Of a stretch of 64,000 bases of DNA, positions 43,901-50,151 are shown piece by piece (the stretch's first letter is position 1; every line of letters starts with the position of its first letter). A program made the translations under genes and the position numbers. The notes under the pieces are model-generated. The model made no database searches. It saw only the letters and a program-made list of their open reading frames with translations, and had not been told where the DNA came from. The stretch is from Geomonas limicola (GTDB lineage: Bacteria; Desulfobacterota; Desulfuromonadia; Geobacterales; Geobacteraceae). Location of the stretch: positions 228,888 to 292,887 of the forward strand of contig NZ_BLXZ01000008.1 in assembly GCF_014193675.1 (NCBI RefSeq). Reading direction: 5' to 3'.

Positions 43901-44633
43901 GCCCGGTTTCGTCTGAAGAACTGGAGTCGAGCACCACATTGGTGTCGCCGGCGGCGATCTTGTTGGCCGCAGTGATGCACGCCTCAACCGGCTTGATGAT
44001 GGAGCGGGTGATCAGGTAGGCGATGGCGACACCCAGGAGCAGCGCGATCACGGCCAGGGCGATGATGATGTTCTTGGTAGTGGTTGCCGAGGCGTCGGCC
44101 TCTTTGCCCGCCTGCTCCACCAGCTTGTCCTGGAACTGGCTCAGCTTGTCCAGCGAGGCGAGGTAGGCGTTTTGCTTGGCCCGGTTATCGCCCAGCAGGA
44201 AGTTGCGGGCCTCGCCGAACTTCCCTTCCTTGACCAGGACGAGGTAACGGTCGGTGGAGTCACGGTAGCTGGCCCTGAGCGTCTTGGACTCTTCGAGGAG
44301 CTTCTTGCCTGCCTCGCTGGTGATCATCTTGGAGAGCTTATCCATCCGCTCACCGGCGATCTTGCGCTGCTCGACGATCCGCTCCACCTCTTTTCCGACA
44401 CTGGCGGGGCTGGTGTCCAAAAGGATGTTCCGGGTGGCGCGGGCCGTGATGTTGGTGGCATCGACGGCGTCGTTCACCAGGACCGCTTTGGGGAACTTGT
44501 CGGTGGCCATCTGGTTGATCTCGTGGTCCAGGCTGTTCACCCTGATGATGCTGAAGACCGACATGACGCAAAGAAGCGTCAACAACAGTCCGAAGCCAAC
44601 CCCAAGCCGTACTCCAATTCTCAGATTCTTCAT
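40944..44633 (-). CDS. Giant poly-HAMP methyl-accepting chemotaxis protein
   Basis: A 1229-residue receptor. TM1 at about 8-28, periplasmic helical sensor at about 35-185, TM2 at about 188-210. Then about 680 residues of HAMP-like units, which I count as about 16: one canonical unit, alternating AA-type (AAADGQLDQRA) and YVD-type (YVDQISKG.IPPTI) units, two divergent units in the middle, and a last QEIAGGNLL unit leading into the signalling hairpin (LALNAAIEAARAGEHGKGFA). Four YVD/AA pairs repeat at exactly 273 bases (91 residues). The C-terminus DDAFEKY resembles a CheR-binding tail. The ATG overlaps the stop of the hydrolase gene (ATGA), and GGGAGGGACGT precedes it. Poly-HAMP stalks transmit signals over long distance. 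The sensed ligand is unknown. Confidence 0.93.
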   Translation of the reverse strand: MKNLRIGVRLGVGFGLLLTLLCVMSVFSIIRVNSLDHEINQMATDKFPKAVLVNDAVDATNITARATRNILLDTSPASVGKEVERIVEQRKIAGERMDKLSKMITSEAGKKLLEESKTLRASYRDSTDRYLVLVKEGKFGEARNFLLGDNRAKQNAYLASLDKLSQFQDKLVEQAGKEADASATTTKNIIIALAVIALLLGVAIAYLITRSIIKPVEACITAANKIAAGDTNVVLDSSSSDETGLLQQSMQKMVQAIQGLVADATLLSNAAIAGQLATRADASRHQGDFQKIVSGVNETLDAVIGPLNVTAEYVDRISKGDMPPKITDSYNGDFNEVKLNLNNCIDNINALIADANLLSEAAVEGKLATRADASRHQGDFRKIVTGVNDTLDAVIGPLNVTAEYVDRISKGDIPPRITDNYNGDFNEVKLNLNNCIDTLNNLLSDMNEMSRQHDLGDIDVIMPVEKYQGAYRTMAQGVNTMVNGHIAVKKKAMACIAEFGKGNFDAELEQFPGKKVFINNTIEALRQNIKSFESQLLVLIQAAADGDLDRRADASQFVGGWHKLVSGVNDTVSNIVNPLMVTADYVDQISKGIIPPTITTDYKGQYNVIKNNLNNTVKMMNDLLAETDKIIKAAADGQLDERANAALFVGGWNKLVAGVNDTVSNIVNPLMVTADYVDQIAKGSIPPTITTDYKGQYNVIKNNLNNMVKMMNDLLAETDKIIVAAADGQLDQRANAALFVGGWNKLVAGVNDTVSNIVNPLMVTADYVDQVAKGVIPPTITTEYKGQYNVIKNNLNNMVKMMNDLLAQTDILIRAAADGQLDQRADAELFVGGWNKLVAGVNDTVSNIVNPLMVTADYVDRISKGDLPPTITAEYKGQYNIIKTNLNVLIAAMESVTKAAQEIAGGNLLVDIKERSEKDELMKALAAMVSQLSEVVSEVKGAADNVAQGSMELSSGAENMSQGASEQAAAAEEASSSMEEMSSNIRQNADNAMQTEKIAVKSASDAIEGGKAVAQTVHAMKEIAGKINIIEEIARQTNMLALNAAIEAARAGEHGKGFAVVASEVRKLAERSQAAAGEISKLSVSSVDVAERAGEMLAQLVPDIQKTAELVQEISAASKEQDTGASQINKAIQQLDQVIQQNAGAAEEMSSTAEELSSQAEQLQSTIAFFKVKEGASSAKSAPVKSRRIAKPVVQHLAHPEPVARKQAVGGHALALDDVDFKDDAFEKY
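42030..43010 (-). repeat. Coding tandem repeat, 273-base period
   Basis: The motif ACCAGCTTGTTCCAG or its close variants starts at 42121, 42394, 42667 and 42940, exactly 273 bases apart each time. The copies encode successive di-HAMP blocks and differ at scattered third positions and a few codons. 273 bases is 91 codons, or 13 heptads, so the repeat keeps the coiled-coil phase. Confidence 0.9.
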
Positions 44634-45286
44634 ACGTCCCTCCCTGTTAGTGGTGCAGGTGCCGTGATATGTGGTGTCTGAAGAGGTGCAGCCGAGCCGC
44701 TCAACCGCTCGATTTGCTCAAGTGCCTGGGCGATCTGTTCCTGTGCCTGCTCGAGCACCGGGGCATCGTGCCCGGAATAGATGCTCTGTACCCTTTTGCC
44801 CGCCAGCCGGCGCAGTCCCTCCAGAAAACCTGGTGGGAACCGGTCCAGTGGCGGCCGGAAACGGAACTGGGTATCCCCGCAAAAAAGAGCCCCGTTCGAC
44901 GGTGCGAACAGGCAGATCGAATCCGAGGAGTGCCCCGGCAGGTGGATCACCTCGAGGAGGTCGTCGCCCGCCTTCAGGAACTGGCCGTCCCGGATGATCT
45001 CGTCCACCCCGTGACCGGCACTGAAGGCTATGACCCGGGACCCGTAGCGCTCCTTGACGGCGGCAGCGCCTCCCATGTGGTCGAAGTGGTTGTGGGTGAG
45101 GATGACCTGTTCCACCTTGACCTTGCCGAACCCGGTAGAGAGGCGCTCGATCTGGTCCAGGACAAAGTCGTCGCTTCCGGGATCGATGAGCGTGTTCAGG
45201 TCACCGATGCGGTTCCAGTCCCCCAGGATCAGGTAGGCGTTGCAGCTGTAGGTCCGCTCGCTCTTGCGCAGGGGGATGATCTGCAT
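44630..45286 (-). CDS. Metallo-beta-lactamase-fold hydrolase within the chemosensory cluster
   Basis: A 218-residue MBL-fold protein. The metal site THNHFDHMGG (HxHxDH), then GHSSDS, FCGDTQF and YSGHDAP supply the full set of ligands for a dinuclear centre, as in glyoxalase II and related hydrolases. The start lies directly after the CheR stop and the stop overlaps the giant receptor ATG, so all three are translationally coupled. AGGGGGATGAT upstream of the start serves as ribosome binding site. Substrate unknown. Coupling to a receptor suggests it makes or removes the signal, or sets its level, but this is inference. Confidence 0.88.
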   Translation of the reverse strand: MQIIPLRKSERTYSCNAYLILGDWNRIGDLNTLIDPGSDDFVLDQIERLSTGFGKVKVEQVILTHNHFDHMGGAAAVKERYGSRVIAFSAGHGVDEIIRDGQFLKAGDDLLEVIHLPGHSSDSICLFAPSNGALFCGDTQFRFRPPLDRFPPGFLEGLRRLAGKRVQSIYSGHDAPVLEQAQEQIAQALEQIERLSGSAAPLQTPHITAPAPLTGRDV

Positions 45287-45898
45287 CTATGAGTCTCCGA
45301 CCTTCTTGTACAGCTGGGCGTCGGGAACCACCTGGGTGAACAGGTGCGCCACCTCGGCGGGTAGCTTCTGGGTGTTCTCGGTGGCCAGGTAGCCGCCGGG
45401 CGCCAGTGCCTGGTGGAACATCTTGAAGACCTCGACCCGTTCGGGGTACTGGAAGTGGAGCATGACGTTCTTGCAGACGATGAGGCAGTAGTCCGAGCCG
45501 ATCGGCTTCAGGGAGAGCAGGTCGTGGTACTGGAAGGTGATCCTGCTGCGCAAAAGTTCCACCGCCCGCAGGTGCCCCTCCCGCTCGGTCGTCTCGAAGT
45601 ATTTGTCCAAAAGCTCCGCCGGCGTGCGCTGCAACTCTTCCCTCGGGTAAACCGCCGCCCGCACCACGTCGCCGAAGTTGTTGGCGCTGTCGTAGTCGGT
45701 GGCATCGATTCTCAGGTTGCGATACCCGTACGGGTTCATACGTTGGGCGAAGATCATGGCGATGGTGTAGGTCTCCTGCCCCAAGGCGCACCCGGCATCC
45801 CAGATCTTGATCCGGCTGCGGCCGCTGGCGTACTGGATCATGTGCTGCGCGGCGTACTCGAGTGTGGGTTGGTCGCGCATGAAAAAGGTGAAGGCCAT
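45287..45898 (-). CDS. cheR: CheR-type methyltransferase lacking the N-terminal helical domain
   Basis: A 203-residue CheR catalytic domain: WDAGCALGQETYTIAM (SAM loop), RIDATDYD, YPREELQRTP and CKNVMLHF (VxCRNVLIYF-like) motifs are present. Usual CheR proteins have about 270-290 residues and begin with an all-helical domain that binds the methylation sites. Here the protein starts only a dozen residues before the RDQPTLE segment, so that domain is missing or encoded elsewhere. GGGAGCCGAAG precedes the ATG. First gene of the chemosensory set. Receptor methylation is the expected role. Confidence 0.86.
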   Translation of the reverse strand: MAFTFFMRDQPTLEYAAQHMIQYASGRSRIKIWDAGCALGQETYTIAMIFAQRMNPYGYRNLRIDATDYDSANNFGDVVRAAVYPREELQRTPAELLDKYFETTEREGHLRAVELLRSRITFQYHDLLSLKPIGSDYCLIVCKNVMLHFQYPERVEVFKMFHQALAPGGYLATENTQKLPAEVAHLFTQVVPDAQLYKKVGDS

Positions 45899-46008
45899 CG
45901 TCTTCGGCTCCCTACAAATGACGTTATTTAATGTAAGTTTCGGCAGATTGTTCCGTCGGCTGTAGAGCGATTCTTGCTGAAAATTTCGTAGTGTATACTC
46001 TTACCGGT

Positions 46009-46650
46009 CTACTTGCTCAGCTTGTGCCTGATGGCATAACTGATCAATTCGGCGTTGCTTTTGAGGCCCAGCTTGTTCATGACCCGCGCCCGGTAGGTGT
46101 TCACCGTCTTCACGCTGAGGAAGAGTTCGGCGGCGATCTGTGCCGGGCTTTTTCCTGCTCCGGAGAGGCGCAGCACGACGAACTCGCGGTCGGTCAAATC
46201 TTCGTGCGATAACACGGTGTGTCCGGGGCCGGCAGCCAGGTGCTCCGCCAGGTGTTCCGCGAGCCCGCCGCTCAGGTAGCGCCCACCCGCCAGCACCTTG
46301 CGCACCGCGGCCACCAGGTCCTCGGGAGCGCTCTCCTTGGCGAGGTATCCGGAGGCTCCCTGGGTGAAGCAGCGGATGGCGTACTGGTCCTCGGGGTACA
46401 TGCTGAGGATGATGATGGGGACCTTGGGCGCCTCGCGATGCAGGGACTTCAGCAGGTCGAGTCCGTTCACCCCCGGCAGGGCGATGTCCAGGAGCACCAG
46501 GTCGTAGCTCCCCTCGCTCACCAGGCGCACCGCTTCCTGGGCCTGTCCGGCTTCGTCGCAGACGATCTCGAGGTCCCGGCTTAGTTCCAGAATTCGGATC
46601 ACCCCCCTGCGCACCAGGGTATGGTCATCGACTACCAGTATTTTCGTCAC
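46009..46650 (-). CDS. NarL/LuxR-type response regulator
   Basis: A 213-residue regulator. Receiver domain with DDH at its start, phospho-site in LVLLDIALPG, LSMYPED and YLAKES switch residues. C-terminal LuxR helix-turn-helix with LTDREFVVLRLSGAGKSPAQ and KTVNTYRARVMNKLGL. The GTG at 46650 is preferred because GAGGTGACC precedes it. Upstream in-frame residues to 46788 do not fit. No kinase is adjacent. It lies upstream of the cheR group on the same strand, separated by 110 bases, and could control it. Confidence 0.9.
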   Translation of the reverse strand: MTKILVVDDHTLVRRGVIRILELSRDLEIVCDEAGQAQEAVRLVSEGSYDLVLLDIALPGVNGLDLLKSLHREAPKVPIIILSMYPEDQYAIRCFTQGASGYLAKESAPEDLVAAVRKVLAGGRYLSGGLAEHLAEHLAAGPGHTVLSHEDLTDREFVVLRLSGAGKSPAQIAAELFLSVKTVNTYRARVMNKLGLKSNAELISYAIRHKLSK

Positions 46651-46909
46651 GGTCACCTCGTGATGACGAGATTGGAGCTTCCTAGGGGGTGTCCGCGGGT
46701 TATCGGAAAATTCGTATACGGTTTCCCTTAAAAGGTAACATTTTCTTTCTCGTATCGGACCGGATCGGGAAAGCTTTAGCATTTTCATGAACTTTACGGC
46801 TTTGCCGCGTTGCGCTTCGCCCCCGCTTTCCGGCTACTTGACCCGGTGTCATCCCGTTCCGGGGAAGATTTTTTTTGCCTCTTAATGTGGTTTGCGGTAC
46901 AAGGGGGGT

Positions 46910-47593
46910 ATGGAAAACAAAGAGATCATCAAGAAGGCGCTGCTCTTCTCCGGGCTGGACGAGGAGCATCTGGTCGAGGTTGCCAACATCGCGGTACGCC
47001 GTCCCTTTGCCAAGGGGGAGAGCCTCTTCGTCGAGGGGGAGAAGGCTCAGGGGTTCTACCTGCTCGCGGAAGGTTCGCTCAAACTGTGCAAGATTTCGCC
47101 GGACGGGCGGGAAAAGGTGCTGCACATGGTGCACCCGGTGGAGACCTTCGCGGAGGCCGCGTTTTTCGGGGATGGCAACTACCCCGCCGAGGCGCGTGGC
47201 GTGGAGAAGGGGGAGGTCATTTTCTTCCCGCGTGAGTCCTTCATGGGGCTTTTGGAAAGGAACCCGCGCTTCTCGCTGAACCTGATCGCCTCGCTCTCCC
47301 TGCTGCTGCGCCGCTTCGCGCGGCAGATCGAGGAACTCTCCTTCGCCGACGCACCGGCGCGACTCGCCTCGTACCTCATCGACCTGGCCGGGCGCAAGAG
47401 TACGAGTTTCCAGGGGAAGACCTACCTGGAGCTGGACATGCGCAAGGGGGAGCTCGCCTCGCGCCTGGGTACGGTGAGCGAGACCCTGTCGCGCACCTTC
47501 CGCAAATTGAAGGACGACGGCATCATCGAGGTCGACGGCAACAAGGTGATCATCCTCAACATGGAGCGCCTGAAAATGATCGCCGGCCGTTAA
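46910..47593 (+). CDS. Crp/Fnr family transcription regulator
   Basis: A 227-residue protein with an N-terminal cyclic-nucleotide-binding-type beta barrel (GESLFVEGEKAQGFYLLAEG, VHPVETFAEAAFFGDGNYP), a dimer helix and a C-terminal winged HTH (LASRLGTVSETLSRTFRKL). No Fe-S cysteine cluster like that of Fnr is present near the N-terminus. The effector is unknown. AAGGGGGG precedes ATG 46910. Divergent from the LuxR-type regulator. Confidence 0.92.
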   Translation: MENKEIIKKALLFSGLDEEHLVEVANIAVRRPFAKGESLFVEGEKAQGFYLLAEGSLKLCKISPDGREKVLHMVHPVETFAEAAFFGDGNYPAEARGVEKGEVIFFPRESFMGLLERNPRFSLNLIASLSLLLRRFARQIEELSFADAPARLASYLIDLAGRKSTSFQGKTYLELDMRKGELASRLGTVSETLSRTFRKLKDDGIIEVDGNKVIILNMERLKMIAGR

Positions 47594-47918
47594 CGGCCCC
47601 GCGCTGGCGCCAGTGCACCCTGTCGCACCGCATGAGCCGGTTTTAAACAGCAGAAACCCGCGATCAGGGACTGCTGGAATGAAGGGGGTGCGTTTCCAGG
47701 CTTTCCTGCTGGTGACGTTAATCCCCTTCATCCCGTTCATCCCTGTTATGTTTGGTTTATCCCCTCCATCCCTACCTCTCCCACAACTCCCTGTCCCGCA
47801 ATTGTTAATTAATAATTTTATGTAAAAATCCCGCAGACCCTTGTCACGGTTCAACCTGCTGCTATACTTTTGCCGGTTCAGCCTGTTGCTATCTTTTTCT
47901 TAGCTGTGCGGAGGAAGC
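47594..47918. repeat. Gap with family-A repeat and a 27-base direct repeat
   Basis: GAATGAAGGGGGTG near 47677 faces TTAATCCCCTTCATCCCGTT and following bases (47719-47752) as a degenerate family-A foldback. Then CGGTTCAACCTGCTGCTATA (47847 onward) recurs as CGGTTCAGCCTGTTGCTATC (47874 onward), offset 27 bases. The first copy overlaps the promoter. No gene is seen in this 325-base gap. Confidence 0.65.
47841..47868 (+). promoter_or_regulatory. Sigma70-like promoter for the GAF sensor kinase
   Basis: TTGTCA (47841-47846), 16-base spacer, TATACT (47863-47868). The start codon of the kinase is about 50 bases downstream. The direct repeat around it could be an operator. Confidence 0.6.
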
Positions 47919-49541
47919 TTGGATTGGGAATGCTGCTGGAGTAAGGATGAAATAACCCCCGAGGGTTGCCCGTACATCGGGGATGGCGAGGAGGATCTCT
48001 ACACCTCGCACCGCCGCAGGGTGGTGGAAAAATGCGTCGAATGTCCCCGGTTCAAGAACGACCTGGCCCGCATGAAGAGCACCGGGCAGCCGCTTGCCGA
48101 GGTGCTTCCCTATATCCTCACCGAATTCCAGGAGCAAAAGGCGCAGATGGGCGCCATGCTCAGCTTCCTGAACAGCAAAACCCGTGAAATCAAGTTCCTG
48201 CGCGAGGTCGGGCTGGTCTTGCAGACCTCCCTGGACCTCGACGAGGTGCTCTCGGTCGCCATGACCGCGATCACCGCCGGCAAGGGGTTCGGCATGAACC
48301 GGGCCTTTTTGCTGATGACCGACAAGGAGCGCCGCAACATCCGCGGCTACCTGGGGGTCGGGCCCAAGAACTACGAGGAGGCCTGGCATACCTGGGAGGA
48401 TCTCAGCCGTTCCAACTTCACCCTCAAAGAACTCGCCAAGAATTTCCAGAAGACCAAGCTCACCTCCGAAAAGGTGAAGTTCCACGACATCCTCTCCCTG
48501 CTCACCGTGCCGCTTTCGGACCAGGGGCACATCTTCAACCGGGCCCTGCGGGGCAAGAAGCCGATCCTGGTCGAGAACGCCCTCAACAACCCGGACCTGG
48601 ACCGGGGGCTCGCCCGCATCCTCGGGGTGGACACCTTCCTGGTCATGCCGCTTATCTCCAGAAACCGGCGCATCGGCGTGATCATCGCCGACAACTGCAT
48701 CACCCACAAGCCGATCACCTTGCAGGACATGCAGTCGCTGGAGACCTTCGCCTTCCCGGTCGCCTTCGCCCTCGAGCGCGCCTCGCTCTACGAGAGGCTC
48801 CAGGAGGAGGTCGCCAAGCAGAAGTCCGCGAACCTGAAACTGAGGGAGCAGCAGGAACTCATCGTCAAGATGGAGAAGATGGCCTTGGTGGGGAAGATCA
48901 CCTCCTCGATCGCCCATTCCATCAGAAACCCCCTCATGGTGATCGGCGGCTTCGCCCGCACCCTTTTGAAGGGGACCGCCGAGGACGACGAGCGCCACGG
49001 CTACCTGGAATCCATCGTGCGCGAGACGCGCCAGCTCGAGGAGGTCTTAAGCGAGGTGCTCGACTACTCCGAGTCGCTCTTCCCGGTGATGGACCTGTGG
49101 GACCTGAACAAGCTGCTCTCCAGTGCCATCGACGAGCTGGGGACGACGCTCGAGGAGAGCGGGGTGGTCTGCCGGCAGGAGCTGGCGAGCGAGCTCCCCA
49201 TGGTGCGCGTCGACTACAAGCAGATCAGCTACTGCGTGAAGACCATCATCTCGACGGCACTGGCCGCCATGGAACGCGGCGGCGAACTCAAGGTCGAGAC
49301 CGAGCTCGACGGCGACGGCGTCCTGGTGCGCATCAGCGACAGCGGCACCGCGCTCACCCAGCAGGCGCAGGACGCCCTCACCACCCCCTTTTACCTCACC
49401 CAGGAGATGGGGGGGGGCGTCGGGCTCTCCCTGTGCAAGACCATCCTGGAGCGGCAGGGGAGCTCCCTTTCCATCATGAACCGCCCGGGTGGCGGCAACA
49501 CCTACAGCATCAGGTTAAGTACACGCAAGGAGGCGATCTGA
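47919..49541 (+). CDS. GAF-domain sensor histidine kinase with degenerate catalytic boxes
   Basis: A 540-residue soluble protein. The N-terminus is cysteine-rich (two at 5-6, one near 17, and a CVEC pair near 39-42), suggesting a metal or redox site. A GAF domain spans about 90-300, followed by a coiled coil. The H-box SIAHSIRNP has H333 but is followed by Ser instead of Glu/Asp. In the ATPase domain the N-box Asn is replaced (T446 in IISTALAAM), and G1 reads DSGTA (D474-A478) rather than DxGxG. The G2 box GGGVGLSL is intact. TTG 47919 has GCGGAGGAAGC upstream. A receiver-only regulator follows 2 bases after the stop. It may be a weak or regulatory kinase. Confidence 0.85.
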   Translation: MDWECCWSKDEITPEGCPYIGDGEEDLYTSHRRRVVEKCVECPRFKNDLARMKSTGQPLAEVLPYILTEFQEQKAQMGAMLSFLNSKTREIKFLREVGLVLQTSLDLDEVLSVAMTAITAGKGFGMNRAFLLMTDKERRNIRGYLGVGPKNYEEAWHTWEDLSRSNFTLKELAKNFQKTKLTSEKVKFHDILSLLTVPLSDQGHIFNRALRGKKPILVENALNNPDLDRGLARILGVDTFLVMPLISRNRRIGVIIADNCITHKPITLQDMQSLETFAFPVAFALERASLYERLQEEVAKQKSANLKLREQQELIVKMEKMALVGKITSSIAHSIRNPLMVIGGFARTLLKGTAEDDERHGYLESIVRETRQLEEVLSEVLDYSESLFPVMDLWDLNKLLSSAIDELGTTLEESGVVCRQELASELPMVRVDYKQISYCVKTIISTALAAMERGGELKVETELDGDGVLVRISDSGTALTQQAQDALTTPFYLTQEMGGGVGLSLCKTILERQGSSLSIMNRPGGGNTYSIRLSTRKEAI

Positions 49542-49543
49542 AC

Positions 49544-49924
49544 ATGGCACAACTACTGGTAGTGGACGACGAGGCGAACATCCGGCTTCTCTACGCCCAG
49601 GAACTGAGCGACGAGGGGTACCAGGTGGTGACGGCGGGCTCGGCGCTGGAGGCGGTCGAGAAACTGCAGGAGAGCGCCTTCGACCTGGTGGTCCTGGACA
49701 TCAAGCTGAAAAACGAAAGCGGGATCGAGCTGTTGCAGCGCATCGTCAAGGAGCGCCACAACCTGCCGGTCATCCTGTGCACCGCCTTTTCCTGCTACAA
49801 GGACGACTTCTCGGCCTGGCTCGCGGACGGCTACGTGGTGAAATCGAGCGACATGCAGGAACTCAAAGACGAGATCAAGCGGGTGCTCACCAAACGGCAG
49901 AAAGCGGCGCAGGCTGCAGGGTGA
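49544..49924 (+). CDS. Receiver-only response regulator
   Basis: A 126-residue CheY-like receiver: DDE at its N-terminus, phospho-Asp in LVVLDIKLKNESG, CTAF threonine and YVVKSSD lysine are all present. It lacks an output domain. The start at ATG 49544 has AAGGAGG at 49527-49533. It is coupled to the upstream GAF kinase, so it is the expected partner, acting by protein contact. Confidence 0.9.
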   Translation: MAQLLVVDDEANIRLLYAQELSDEGYQVVTAGSALEAVEKLQESAFDLVVLDIKLKNESGIELLQRIVKERHNLPVILCTAFSCYKDDFSAWLADGYVVKSSDMQELKDEIKRVLTKRQKAAQAAG

Positions 49925-49938
49925 CCTCCGGGGGAAAG

Positions 49939-50035
49939 GCGTTGAGTCGTTGAGTGGTCGAGTCGTTGATCCGGAGGTGCCTGAAGTCTCCGGCCCTGGG
50001 ACCGCTCGACCGCTCACCCACTCAACCGCTTAACG
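49939..50035. repeat. Family-E foldback repeat
   Basis: GCGTTGAGTCGTTGAGTGGT and the following CGAG (49939-49963) face ACCGCTCGACCGCTCACCCA and the following CTCAACCGCTTAACGCG (about 50001-50035). A related fragment is at 32843-32861. Confidence 0.65.
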
Positions 50036-50151
50036 CGTTTCCCGTGGCACCCGCAGCCGTCTGGAGTCCGGCCGCTGCACCACTCAATTTGCTCTACGAA
50101 TTTTTCCCCCATTTCTTGTCGGATTGCGATCGTCCCAAGGAGGATTGACCT

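Noticed and set aside
40998..43916. A 972-codon open frame on the plus strand opposite the giant receptor
   Set aside because: It mirrors the receptor's repeat structure in antisense, has no ribosome binding site and shows the histidine/aspartate-rich composition typical of antisense of GC-rich genes.
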